NCBI GenBank assembly: GCA_017744365.1
Contig: JAGIBL010000005.1
Coordinates: forward strand, 124,001-188,000
DNA: 64,000 nt
Origin: Nocardioidaceae bacterium
GTDB taxonomy: Bacteria > Actinomycetota > Actinomycetes > Propionibacteriales > Nocardioidaceae
Direction: 5' to 3'
Each line of letters starts with the position of its first letter. Within the stretch, counting starts at the first letter, position 1. A program made the position numbers and the translations under genes. The notes below the pieces were generated by a model that was not told where the DNA came from, did no database searches, and saw nothing but the letters and a program-made list of their open reading frames with translations. Positions 9,676 to 16,639 of this stretch are shown piece by piece.

Positions 9676-10890
9676 TCAGGAGAGGCGCTCCAGGATCAGC
9701 GCCATGCCCTGGCCGCCACCCACGCACATGGTGATGAGGCCGGTGGACTTGTCGTGCCACTGCAGCGAGTTGAGCATCGTGTTCTGCAGGCGGGCGCCGG
9801 TCATGCCGAAGGGATGGCCGATCGCGATCGCGCCGCCGTTGACGTTGAGCCGGTCGATGTCGATCCCGAGGTCCTGGTACGACGGCACCACCTGTGCGGC
9901 GAACGCCTCGTTGATCTCGACCAGGTCGATGTCGCCGATGGTCATGTTCGCGTGCTCGAGCGCCTGCTTGGTCGCCTCGACCGGGCCCAGGCCCATGATC
10001 TCGGGGGAGAGGCCGGTCACGCCGGTGGAGACGATCCGGGCCAGCGGGGTCAGGCCCAGCTCCTTGGCCTTGGTGTCGGACATGATGACCACCGCGGCGG
10101 CGCCGTCGTTGAGCGGGCAGCAGTTGCCGGCGGTGACAACGCCGTCGGGGCGGAAGACCGGCTGCAGCTGGGAGACCGCCTCGTAGGTGACCCCGGCGCG
10201 CGGGCCGTCGTCCTTGCTGACCACGGTGCCGTCGGCCAGGGTGACCGGGGTGATCTCGCGCTCCCAGAAGCCGTCGTTGATCGCCTTCTCGGCCAGGTTC
10301 TGGCTGCGCACGCCGAACTCGTCGAGCTCCTCGCGCTTGAGGCCGCGCATCCGCGCCACGTTCTCTGCGGTCTGGCCCATCGCGATGTAGATGTCGGGCA
10401 GCAGGCCGTCCTCGCGCGGGTCGTGCCAGTCCTGACCGCCCTTCGCGTACTCCTCGGTGCGCGCCTGCGCGTCGGCGAACAGCGGGTTCTTCGTGTTCGG
10501 AATGTGGTCGGAGGTGCCGAACTGATACCGCGAGACCGTCTCGACGCCGGCCGAGATGTACACGTCGCCCTCGCCGGCCTTGATCGCGTGGAAGGCGTTC
10601 CGCGTGGTCTGCACCGAGGAGGCGCAGTACCGGGTCAGCGTGGTGCCGGGGATCTCGTACCCCATCAGCGTGGTCACGATCCGGGCCATGTTGTTGCCGG
10701 CCTCGCCGCCGGGCAGGCCGCAGCCGAGGATCAGGTCGTTGACGTCGTTCGGGTCCAGCGCCGGAATCTTGTCCAGCGCGGCCTTCACGATCAGCGCAGT
10801 GAGGTCGTCGGGACGGAAGTCCTTGAGCGAGCCCTTGTTCGCGCGGCCGATGGGGGTACGGGCCGCCGAAACGATCACTGCCTCGGGCAT
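9676..10890 (-). CDS. Acetyl-CoA C-acyltransferase (thiolase)
   Basis: A 404-aa thiolase II-fold enzyme that condenses or cleaves acyl-CoA in beta-oxidation or acetoacetyl-CoA metabolism. The nucleophile is C89 (TRYCASS). Other active-site elements are NEAFAAQ, H359 (GHPFG) and C389 (MCVGGGQG). The N-terminal VSAARTPIGR and the length are typical of FadA/PhaA enzymes. Chain-length preference cannot be read from sequence. It is divergent from a hotdog thioesterase gene. A KstR-like palindrome in the gap overlaps the thiolase TAGGAT -10 box (10928-10933 on the minus strand), which suggests TetR-type control in lipid or sterol metabolism. Confidence 0.93.
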   Translation of the reverse strand: MPEAVIVSAARTPIGRANKGSLKDFRPDDLTALIVKAALDKIPALDPNDVNDLILGCGLPGGEAGNNMARIVTTLMGYEIPGTTLTRYCASSVQTTRNAFHAIKAGEGDVYISAGVETVSRYQFGTSDHIPNTKNPLFADAQARTEEYAKGGQDWHDPREDGLLPDIYIAMGQTAENVARMRGLKREELDEFGVRSQNLAEKAINDGFWEREITPVTLADGTVVSKDDGPRAGVTYEAVSQLQPVFRPDGVVTAGNCCPLNDGAAAVVIMSDTKAKELGLTPLARIVSTGVTGLSPEIMGLGPVEATKQALEHANMTIGDIDLVEINEAFAAQVVPSYQDLGIDIDRLNVNGGAIAIGHPFGMTGARLQNTMLNSLQWHDKSTGLITMCVGGGQGMALILERLS

Positions 10891-10930
10891 GGGGGTCTCC
10901 GATCATCGTCAGGGTGAGATGCGGCCATCC

Positions 10931-10944
10931 TAGAACCTGTTCTG
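10931..10944. promoter_or_regulatory. KstR-like palindrome between thiolase and thioesterase genes
   Basis: The core AGAAC-CT-GTTCT (10932-10943) is a perfect inverted repeat. With its flanks it matches 13 of 14 positions of TNNAACNNGTTNNA, the KstR consensus. It overlaps the thiolase -10 and the upstream promoter region of the thioesterase gene. Another TetR regulator with the same half-site is possible. Confidence 0.5.
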
Positions 10945-10961
10945 GTGGTTGGATCTGGGGT

Positions 10962-11807
10962 GTGCGTCACACCTACGAGTGCCCGATGCGCTGGGCGGAC
11001 ATCGACATGCTGCGGCACGTCAACAACGTCGTGTACGTCGACTACCTCCAGGAAGCGCGGATCGACATGTTCGCCGCGCACCCGGAGTTCCGCGGCGGCG
11101 AGGAGCTCGGCGAGGGCGTCGTCGTGGTCAGGCACGAGCTCGAGTTCGCGGCCCCGCTCGCCTTCCGGCAGCGCCCGGTCCTCGTCGACTCCTGGATCAC
11201 CGAGGTCCGCGCCGGGTCGTTCACCATGGGCTACGAGGTCTACGACGAGGGATCCGAGGGCCGGACGACGTACCTGCGCGCGTCGACCCAGCTGGCTCCG
11301 TTCGTCTTCGCCACCGAGTCGCCGCGGCGGATCAGCCCGACCGAGCGGGCCGTCCTGGAGCGCTACCTCGAGCCGGCCGAGCCCCGCACGCCGCTGAGCA
11401 GGGAGGGGACGAGCAAGCACGTCTACCCGCTGCGGGTGCGGTGGTCCGACGTGGACGCCTACCGGCACGTGAACAACGTGAAGTACCTCGAGTACGTGCA
11501 GGAGGCCCGGATCGCCTACCTGCTCGGCATGCGGGTCCCCGGCGACCGGTTCGGCGCCACCGTCATCGCCCGGACCGATGTCGACTACCGCCGCCCGATC
11601 CTGTTCCGGCTGGCGCCGTACCAGGTGCACACCTGGGTGAGCCACGTCGGCACCTCGTCGTACACGCTCGCGGCCGAGATCCGGGACGGGGACGAGCTGC
11701 TGGCCAGTGCGCAGGCGGTGGTGGTGGCCTTCGACGCCGAGACGCAGCGCGCGGCGCCGCTGCCGGAGGACCAGCGCGCGCGGCTGCTGGAGCAGCTGGA
11801 GTCCTAG
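10962..11807 (+). CDS. Acyl-CoA thioesterase, tandem hotdog domains
   Basis: A 281-aa protein with two 4HBT-type hotdog folds in one chain. The same signature appears twice: RWADIDMLRHVNNVVY near residue 9 and RWSDVDAYRHVNNVKY near residue 160. Each has the Asp and the HVNN helix of the active site and is followed by a YxxYLQEARI-like helix. It probably hydrolyses acyl-CoA thioesters in the cytoplasm. The GTG at 10962 was chosen because TTGGAT ends 7 nt upstream and the conserved domain starts directly after it. Its stop codon shares CTAG with the convergent globin gene. It matches the position of Rv2475c. Confidence 0.88.
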   Translation: MRHTYECPMRWADIDMLRHVNNVVYVDYLQEARIDMFAAHPEFRGGEELGEGVVVVRHELEFAAPLAFRQRPVLVDSWITEVRAGSFTMGYEVYDEGSEGRTTYLRASTQLAPFVFATESPRRISPTERAVLERYLEPAEPRTPLSREGTSKHVYPLRVRWSDVDAYRHVNNVKYLEYVQEARIAYLLGMRVPGDRFGATVIARTDVDYRRPILFRLAPYQVHTWVSHVGTSSYTLAAEIRDGDELLASAQAVVVAFDAETQRAAPLPEDQRARLLEQLES

Positions 11808-12184
11808 ACGGGCTCGTTGGTGTTCACCATGAACTGCGCCGCGTGCGTGACGTAGTCCCAGAACTGCGCGTCCTGCTCCGGGGTGAGCCCGACGCTGTCC
11901 AGCCCGGCCCGGAAGTGCCGCAGCCAGTGCTGCGCGGCGGTCGGGGTGACCGGGAAGGGCGCGTGCCGCATCCGCAGCCGTGGGTGTCCGCGCGTCTCCG
12001 AGTACGTCGTCGGGCCACCCCAGTACTGCGCCAGGAACAGGGTGAACCGCTCGGCCGCCGGGCCGAGGTCCTCCTCGGGGTACATCGGCCGGAGCAGCTC
12101 GTCGGTCGCGACGCCCTCGTAGAACTTGCTGACGATCGCGGAGATGGTCTCCATCCCGCCGATCTCGTCGTAAAAGCTGCTCAT
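11804..12184 (-). CDS. glbO: Group II truncated haemoglobin (GlbO type)
   Basis: A 126-aa globin of the group II truncated 2/2 fold. Landmark residues agree with mycobacterial GlbO: Y22 (B10), Y35 (CD1, in RPMYPEEDL), H74 (proximal F8, in RMRHAPF) and W87 (G8, in HWLRHF). GlbO proteins bind O2 with high affinity and have been linked to peroxide or NO chemistry and respiration. The physiological role here is inferred. The ATG at 12184 begins the conserved MSSFYDEIGG. Its stop codon overlaps that of the convergent thioesterase gene. Confidence 0.94.
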   Translation of the reverse strand: MSSFYDEIGGMETISAIVSKFYEGVATDELLRPMYPEEDLGPAAERFTLFLAQYWGGPTTYSETRGHPRLRMRHAPFPVTPTAAQHWLRHFRAGLDSVGLTPEQDAQFWDYVTHAAQFMVNTNEPV

Positions 12185-12206
12185 GGGCACATTCTGCCGA
12201 CCCGCC

Positions 12207-14633
12207 TCAACGCAGCGCGTCGAGGTACCGCTCCGCCGTCGCCAGGTTCTGCCGGCGCTGCTCCCAGGTGACCGCGACGCCCAGCAGCGCGGCCCCGAGC
12301 AGACCCAGCGAGAGCCAGCGCGGCAGGCCGCTCGCGACGGGTTCGAGGTGGACCACCGCGAGCACGGCCAGGGCGGCCGCACCCGCCAGGAACGGCGCCG
12401 ACCAGCGCTCGGCGATGCCGAGGGCGACGAACAGGCTCGCGACCACGCCGAGAGCCACCGAGCGCACCGAGACCGGGTCGTCGACGACGAGCACGAGCGT
12501 CGGCAGCAGCGCGAGGGTGAGACCGCTGCCCAGCGCGCGCCGGCTGCCGGCCGCCGGGTCGACGAGCAGCCGCCGGTAGCCCGCGGCGAGGAGCAGCACG
12601 GCCGCCGGCGCGGTGGCCAGTTCGGGCAGGGTCAGGTGCTCAGTGATGCGGAGCAGGGTGGCCCCGGCGAGGACGACGACGCCGACCCAGGCGACCTCGT
12701 CGCGGTCCCGGTGCAGGACCGAGGTCAGCGCCGCGGCGGTGCCGGTGGCTGTGAGCAGCAGCGAGACCAGGCCCAGGTCGGCGGGCAGCGCGCACCCGGC
12801 CAGCGCCAGGACCAGGGCGGTCAGCTCGACGGCGACCCGGTCGACCGGTCCGCGGGTGACCAGCGGGGCGAGCAGGCCGAGCGCGACGGCGACGAGCACC
12901 AGGCCGACCGCGGCGGCGTCCCGGCCACCACCCAGCGGGAAGGGCCAGTGCGCGGCGGCCAGGCCCACGGTCAGCGTGGCGGCGACCGCCATGACGGTGC
13001 GCACCTCGACCCCCGAGACCGTGCGGCGGTAGCCGACCGCGAGCCCGACGGCCAGGGCGCTGGCGAACCCGGCGAGCAGCACGTGCGAGGGCATCGCCAG
13101 CCGCAGCCCGACCAGGGACAGGTACGCCGCCGTGAGCAGCGCCGGGGCCACCCCGGCCCCACGCACGACGACCGCGAGGAGGCCGAGCAGCGCCAGCAGG
13201 GCGGACCAGGCGCCGACCGCGACGACCAGCGTGGGGGAGGACTCGAGGACCGCGGTGACCAGGCCGAGACCGGCCAGCACCGGCGCGACCACGGACCAGT
13301 CGCGCAGCGCGAGACCGCGGTGCTCGGCCGCCAGCAGCCGCAGTCCGGCGAGCACGGCGACGGCGAGCCCGGCCGGGACGACCACCGCGGTCCAGCCGGC
13401 GAGCGCGCCGTCGGCCGCGGGCAGCCGGAGCGCCAGGTTCGCCGCGTGCGCCGGGGCGGTCGTGGGCAGCCCCGTCAGCGCTTCCACCGGGCGCAGCAGC
13501 GTGATGGCGCCGAGCGGGACCAGCGCGACGCCGCCGAGCAGGAACGCCGGGCGCGACCAGGTCCCTCGCGCGGCCGCGGCGACCCCGGCCAGCGCGAGCA
13601 GCGCGCCGGTGCCGAGTACCAGCCGGGTGTCGGCGCTCATCGCGGGCAGCAGCACCGTCGCTCCGAGCACCGCGAGCACCGCCCCGGCCGCGATCATCCG
13701 GACCTCCTCGGCGACCCGGTTGACCACCGCGACGGCCGCGGCGAGCAGGGCGGCCACGAGCAGCGGCCAGCAGCCCACCTCGGTCCACCACGGGCCCAGC
13801 GCGACGTCGGCGGCACGACCCGCGCCCTCGGCGGCCAGCGCCAGCCAGCCGAGCACGGCCACGCCGCCGAGTCCGTACGCCGGCCCGGCCAGCCGCAGCG
13901 CCCGGGCGAGCGGCACCGACCCGGCCGCGACCAGGACCGAGGCGACCGTGGCCAGCGGCCGGACGTGGTAACCCTCGAGCGTCCAGGCCTCGGCGGCCGC
14001 GAGCACGAGCGCGCCCGTCGTCGCGACCCCGGTCATCCCGTGGAGCGCGCGCAGCGGCGTGGTCCGGGCCAGCAGCGAGGCCGCGGTCCCGAGGGCGAGG
14101 AGGGCGATGCCCACGGTGGCGACGGCGTGGCGCGGGGCCACGTCGTCGAAGCCGAGCAGCCCGGCGCCGTACGCGGCCGCCAGGTCGATGACCACCAGCA
14201 CCGCGGTGACCAGCCAGAACGTCTCCGCCCCGCCGCGCAGCGCCCGCTGCGTCAGTGTCACCGCGACCAGGCCGAGGCCGGTGGTGACGCCCAGCAGGAT
14301 CGCGGTCTTGGCACCGAGGCCCAGCGAGCTCCACGCGACAGCGACGAAGACGACCGCGGCCACGAGCAGGCAGAGCGCGCCGACCCCGAACAGGACGAAG
14401 GGGACCGACACGGCCGTCCGGCGTCGTGGCGCCCGGACCGGAACGGGCGGCGCCGCCGGGAGGGACGGCTGCCGGCGCAGCGCCTCGACCAGGGTCGCGG
14501 CGCGCTGCATGGTCTGCCAGAGCTGCCCGGCGAGCGGCCCGGTCAGCCGGAGGCCGCAACCGGTGCAGGTCGCCTGCGCGTCGAGCGTCGAACGGCAGTC
14601 CGGGCACAGCGTGGGATCGAGGAGAGCGGTCAT
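12207..14633 (-). CDS. Large polytopic membrane protein with N-terminal zinc ribbon (SCO7613-like)
   Basis: An 808-aa protein. Four cysteines at residues 10, 13, 23 and 26 (CPDC, CTGC) form a zinc ribbon at the cytoplasmic N-terminus. A soluble linker with a basic/proline stretch follows, then about 20-24 hydrophobic segments to the end, very rich in Leu, Ala, Val and Gly. No catalytic motif is visible. Actinobacterial proteins of this size and composition are annotated by similarity to the SCO7613 C-terminal domain. Function is unknown. It lies 22 bp downstream of glbO's start region on the same strand and may be co-transcribed with it. Confidence 0.85.
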   Translation of the reverse strand: MTALLDPTLCPDCRSTLDAQATCTGCGLRLTGPLAGQLWQTMQRAATLVEALRRQPSLPAAPPVPVRAPRRRTAVSVPFVLFGVGALCLLVAAVVFVAVAWSSLGLGAKTAILLGVTTGLGLVAVTLTQRALRGGAETFWLVTAVLVVIDLAAAYGAGLLGFDDVAPRHAVATVGIALLALGTAASLLARTTPLRALHGMTGVATTGALVLAAAEAWTLEGYHVRPLATVASVLVAAGSVPLARALRLAGPAYGLGGVAVLGWLALAAEGAGRAADVALGPWWTEVGCWPLLVAALLAAAVAVVNRVAEEVRMIAAGAVLAVLGATVLLPAMSADTRLVLGTGALLALAGVAAAARGTWSRPAFLLGGVALVPLGAITLLRPVEALTGLPTTAPAHAANLALRLPAADGALAGWTAVVVPAGLAVAVLAGLRLLAAEHRGLALRDWSVVAPVLAGLGLVTAVLESSPTLVVAVGAWSALLALLGLLAVVVRGAGVAPALLTAAYLSLVGLRLAMPSHVLLAGFASALAVGLAVGYRRTVSGVEVRTVMAVAATLTVGLAAAHWPFPLGGGRDAAAVGLVLVAVALGLLAPLVTRGPVDRVAVELTALVLALAGCALPADLGLVSLLLTATGTAAALTSVLHRDRDEVAWVGVVVLAGATLLRITEHLTLPELATAPAAVLLLAAGYRRLLVDPAAGSRRALGSGLTLALLPTLVLVVDDPVSVRSVALGVVASLFVALGIAERWSAPFLAGAAALAVLAVVHLEPVASGLPRWLSLGLLGAALLGVAVTWEQRRQNLATAERYLDALR

Positions 14634-14703
14634 GCCTCCAGGCTGGCCGCGCGGACGTCGTACCGGATCCGCCTTGGCACCCGTCCGGGCTAGGTACTCC
14701 TAC

Positions 14704-15678
14704 TCAGGCCTGCGGGTCCTTCCAGACCATCCGCTGGGGGAGCGGCATCGCGATGCCCTCGGCGTCGAACCGGACCTTGACCCGCTCGCGCATCTCCCGG
14801 GCCACCATCCACTGCTTCTGCGGCATCGTCTTCAGCGTCACCCGGACCACCACGGAGTCGGCGCTCAGCGACTGCACGCCCCAGACCTCGGGCTCCTCGA
14901 TGATCTTGTCGTGGAACTCGGGGTCCTCCCACAGCTCGTGGGCGACCTCCTTGAGCAGCCGCCGTACCCGGGTGATGTCCTCGGTGTAGCCGACCGCGAT
15001 GTCGAGCACGGTCCGCGACCAGTTCTGGCTCTGGTTGCCGACCTTGAGGATCTCGCCGTTGCGCAGGTACCAGACGGTGCCGTCCACGTCGCGCAGCCGG
15101 GTGACCCGCAGGCCGACCGCCTCGATGGTGCCCGAGACGTCGCCGAAGGTCACGGTGTCGCCGACGCCGTACTGGTCCTCGAAGATCATGAAGACGCCGG
15201 AGAGGAAGTCCTTGACCAGGCTCTGCGCGCCGAAGCCGAGCGCGACGCCGATGATCCCGGCGCTGGCGATCAGCGGGGCGATGTTCGCGCCGAGCTCGGC
15301 GAGCGCCATCATCGTCACGACCGAGAAGATCACGCCGCTGACGATGCTCTTGAGCAGCCCGCCCATGGTCTCGGCCCGCTGGGCGCGGCGGTGCACCGCG
15401 GCCTCGCCCTCGTGCTCGGCGAAGGGCCCCTTGGCCAGCTTGCCGGGGACCCCGGCCGCCGCGCGCCGGACCACCCGGTCGATCACCTTGAACAGCAGCC
15501 AGCGCCCGAGCAGGCCCAGGAAGACGAGCCAGACCACGGCCAGGGGCTTGCCGATCAGCCAGCCCGCGGCGTGCGAGAGATCCTCGTTCCCGGTCCAGTG
15601 GTAGACCGCCGCGCAGGTCCAGCTGTCGGTGTCCTTGCACGTGTCAGGCATGTCCAGGAACGCGGTGGGGACAGGCAT
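14704..15678 (-). CDS. Mechanosensitive ion channel, MscS family
   Basis: A 324-aa MscS-type channel that would open under membrane tension to release osmolytes. Three predicted transmembrane segments lie in the first 150 residues. The pore-lining helix carries the family pattern ALGFGAQSLVKDFLSG, followed by FEDQYGVGDTV, the start of the beta domain. The cytoplasmic vestibule (VRVTLKTMP, MRERVKVRFDAEGI) ends with PQRM. Length is typical of small MscS proteins. The ATG at 15678 gives a short periplasmic N-terminus containing two Cys. The upstream gap (83 bp) is shared with a divergent small membrane gene. Confidence 0.92.
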   Translation of the reverse strand: MPVPTAFLDMPDTCKDTDSWTCAAVYHWTGNEDLSHAAGWLIGKPLAVVWLVFLGLLGRWLLFKVIDRVVRRAAAGVPGKLAKGPFAEHEGEAAVHRRAQRAETMGGLLKSIVSGVIFSVVTMMALAELGANIAPLIASAGIIGVALGFGAQSLVKDFLSGVFMIFEDQYGVGDTVTFGDVSGTIEAVGLRVTRLRDVDGTVWYLRNGEILKVGNQSQNWSRTVLDIAVGYTEDITRVRRLLKEVAHELWEDPEFHDKIIEEPEVWGVQSLSADSVVVRVTLKTMPQKQWMVAREMRERVKVRFDAEGIAMPLPQRMVWKDPQA

Positions 15679-15761
15679 GGGTCGGAGGCTACCGACCTCA
15701 CGAAGCGTCCAGGAGGGGTGGGCGGGTGCTCGACCGGCTCCGGTCTCGATATCCTTCGGGC

Positions 15762-16154
15762 GTGACCAGTCACCAGGCCCCGCGTCCCCGCCCGATCCTC
15801 GCCGTCGCGCGCCGTCTCGGCGTGCTCGTCTCGTGCGTGGTCGCGCTGGTGCTGACGCCCGTGGTCGCGTTCGCGGACACGCCCGACAACTGGGAGAAGG
15901 CGCCCGGCGTCTCCGGCCTGCAGTTCCTCGTGGTCCTCGTGCTGATCCCGGCCGGCCTGGCCCTGCTCATCAGCCTGCTCGCGGCGCTGCCCTCGATGGT
16001 CGGCGACAAGGGCTACGAGCCCGGTCAGTCCTGGCGCTCCGAGCCGGAGTGGTTCGGCGGCGCCAGCAAGGGCGTCGAGGCCGCCGAGTCCGTCTCCGAC
16101 AAGCAGCTGGAGTCCGGCGAGAGCAACCGGGGTGGCGCCAGTGGCTCGTGGTGA
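15762..16154 (+). CDS. Small membrane protein of a conserved actinobacterial pair with DUF5130
   Basis: A 130-aa protein of unknown function. A first hydrophobic segment (about residues 14-37, ending AFA) resembles a signal anchor. A short polar stretch (DTPDNWEKAPGVSG) precedes a second segment (about 50-75). A cytoplasmic or surface tail contains GYEPGQSWRSEPEWFGG and is acidic and Ser-rich. GTG 15762 was chosen because TATCCT (15750-15755) ends 6 nt before it, a leaderless arrangement. It overlaps the DUF5130 gene, so the two products probably act together. Confidence 0.7.
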   Translation: MTSHQAPRPRPILAVARRLGVLVSCVVALVLTPVVAFADTPDNWEKAPGVSGLQFLVVLVLIPAGLALLISLLAALPSMVGDKGYEPGQSWRSEPEWFGGASKGVEAAESVSDKQLESGESNRGGASGSW

Positions 16155-16521
16155 CGGCTTCTCCGACGACCAGCGGTACGAGATCGACCGCGCCATCCGC
16201 GCGGCCGAGACGGTCTCCCGCTACGAGTTCTCCGTGTACGTCGGCGCCGCCGACGGCGAGGCAGGCCCGTTCGCGCAGCGGCTGCACGCCTCCCTGGTCG
16301 CACCCGACCGCAGCGTGCTCATCATGGTCGACCCGGCCTCACGGCTGCTCGAGGTCATCACCGGTGCCGCCGTACGACGCGTGCTCCCCGACGACGCGGT
16401 CAAGCTCGCCGTGGTCGCGATGGAGTCGGCGTTCGCCGAGGGCGACCTGGTGGGCGGCATCAAGCGAGGGGTTGCCCAGCTCGCCGATGCCGCCCGCAAG
16501 CCGCAGACGCTGCACGCCTGA
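16132..16521 (+). CDS. DUF5130 family protein
   Basis: A 129-aa cytoplasmic protein matching the DUF5130/TPM-like fold. It starts with GFSDDQRYEIDRAIRAAE, then YEFSVYVG, RSVLIMVDPASRLLEVITG and a C-terminal helix. Related TPM domains occur in putative phosphatases or photosystem-assembly factors, but no catalytic set is clear here. GTG 16132 or GTG 16141 could be the start; both overlap the preceding small membrane gene. It is convergent with pepN, with an inverted-repeat element in between. The neighbourhood matches Rv2468c-Rv2467. Confidence 0.8.
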   Translation: MAPVARGDGFSDDQRYEIDRAIRAAETVSRYEFSVYVGAADGEAGPFAQRLHASLVAPDRSVLIMVDPASRLLEVITGAAVRRVLPDDAVKLAVVAMESAFAEGDLVGGIKRGVAQLADAARKPQTLHA

Positions 16522-16531
16522 GTTCAACGCC

Positions 16532-16639
16532 GACCCGGCACAAAGGTTCACGTAATTGCGCTGACCCGGCGCAAAGGTGCGAGTACATCCGCACCTTTGC
16601 GCCGGGTCAGCGCTTACACGTGCACTTTTACGCCAGGTC
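16532..16639. repeat. 108-bp four-unit inverted repeat element, copy A
   Basis: Four related 22-nt units (core GACCCGGCGCAAAGGTGC) are arranged as two forward and two reverse. The inner pair forms a perfect 23-bp stem (16559-16581 with 16590-16612) around an 8-nt loop; the outer pair (16532-16553, 16618-16639) is degenerate. It lies between the convergent DUF5130 and pepN genes and overlaps the last three codons and stop of pepN. A second copy of the same length is at 45409-45516, about 85% identical by hand alignment. A terminator role is possible. Confidence 0.85.

Noticed and set aside
12183-14693. An 836-aa open frame on the plus strand, rich in Gln, Arg and Gly
   Set aside because: It is antisense to the SCO7613-like membrane protein, has low-complexity composition, and results from high third-position GC. 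The minus-strand frame has a proper zinc ribbon and membrane helices.
16532-16639. Inverted repeat element as a transposon or integron site
   Set aside because: No transposase or integrase is in the window, and no target-site duplication could be identified by eye.
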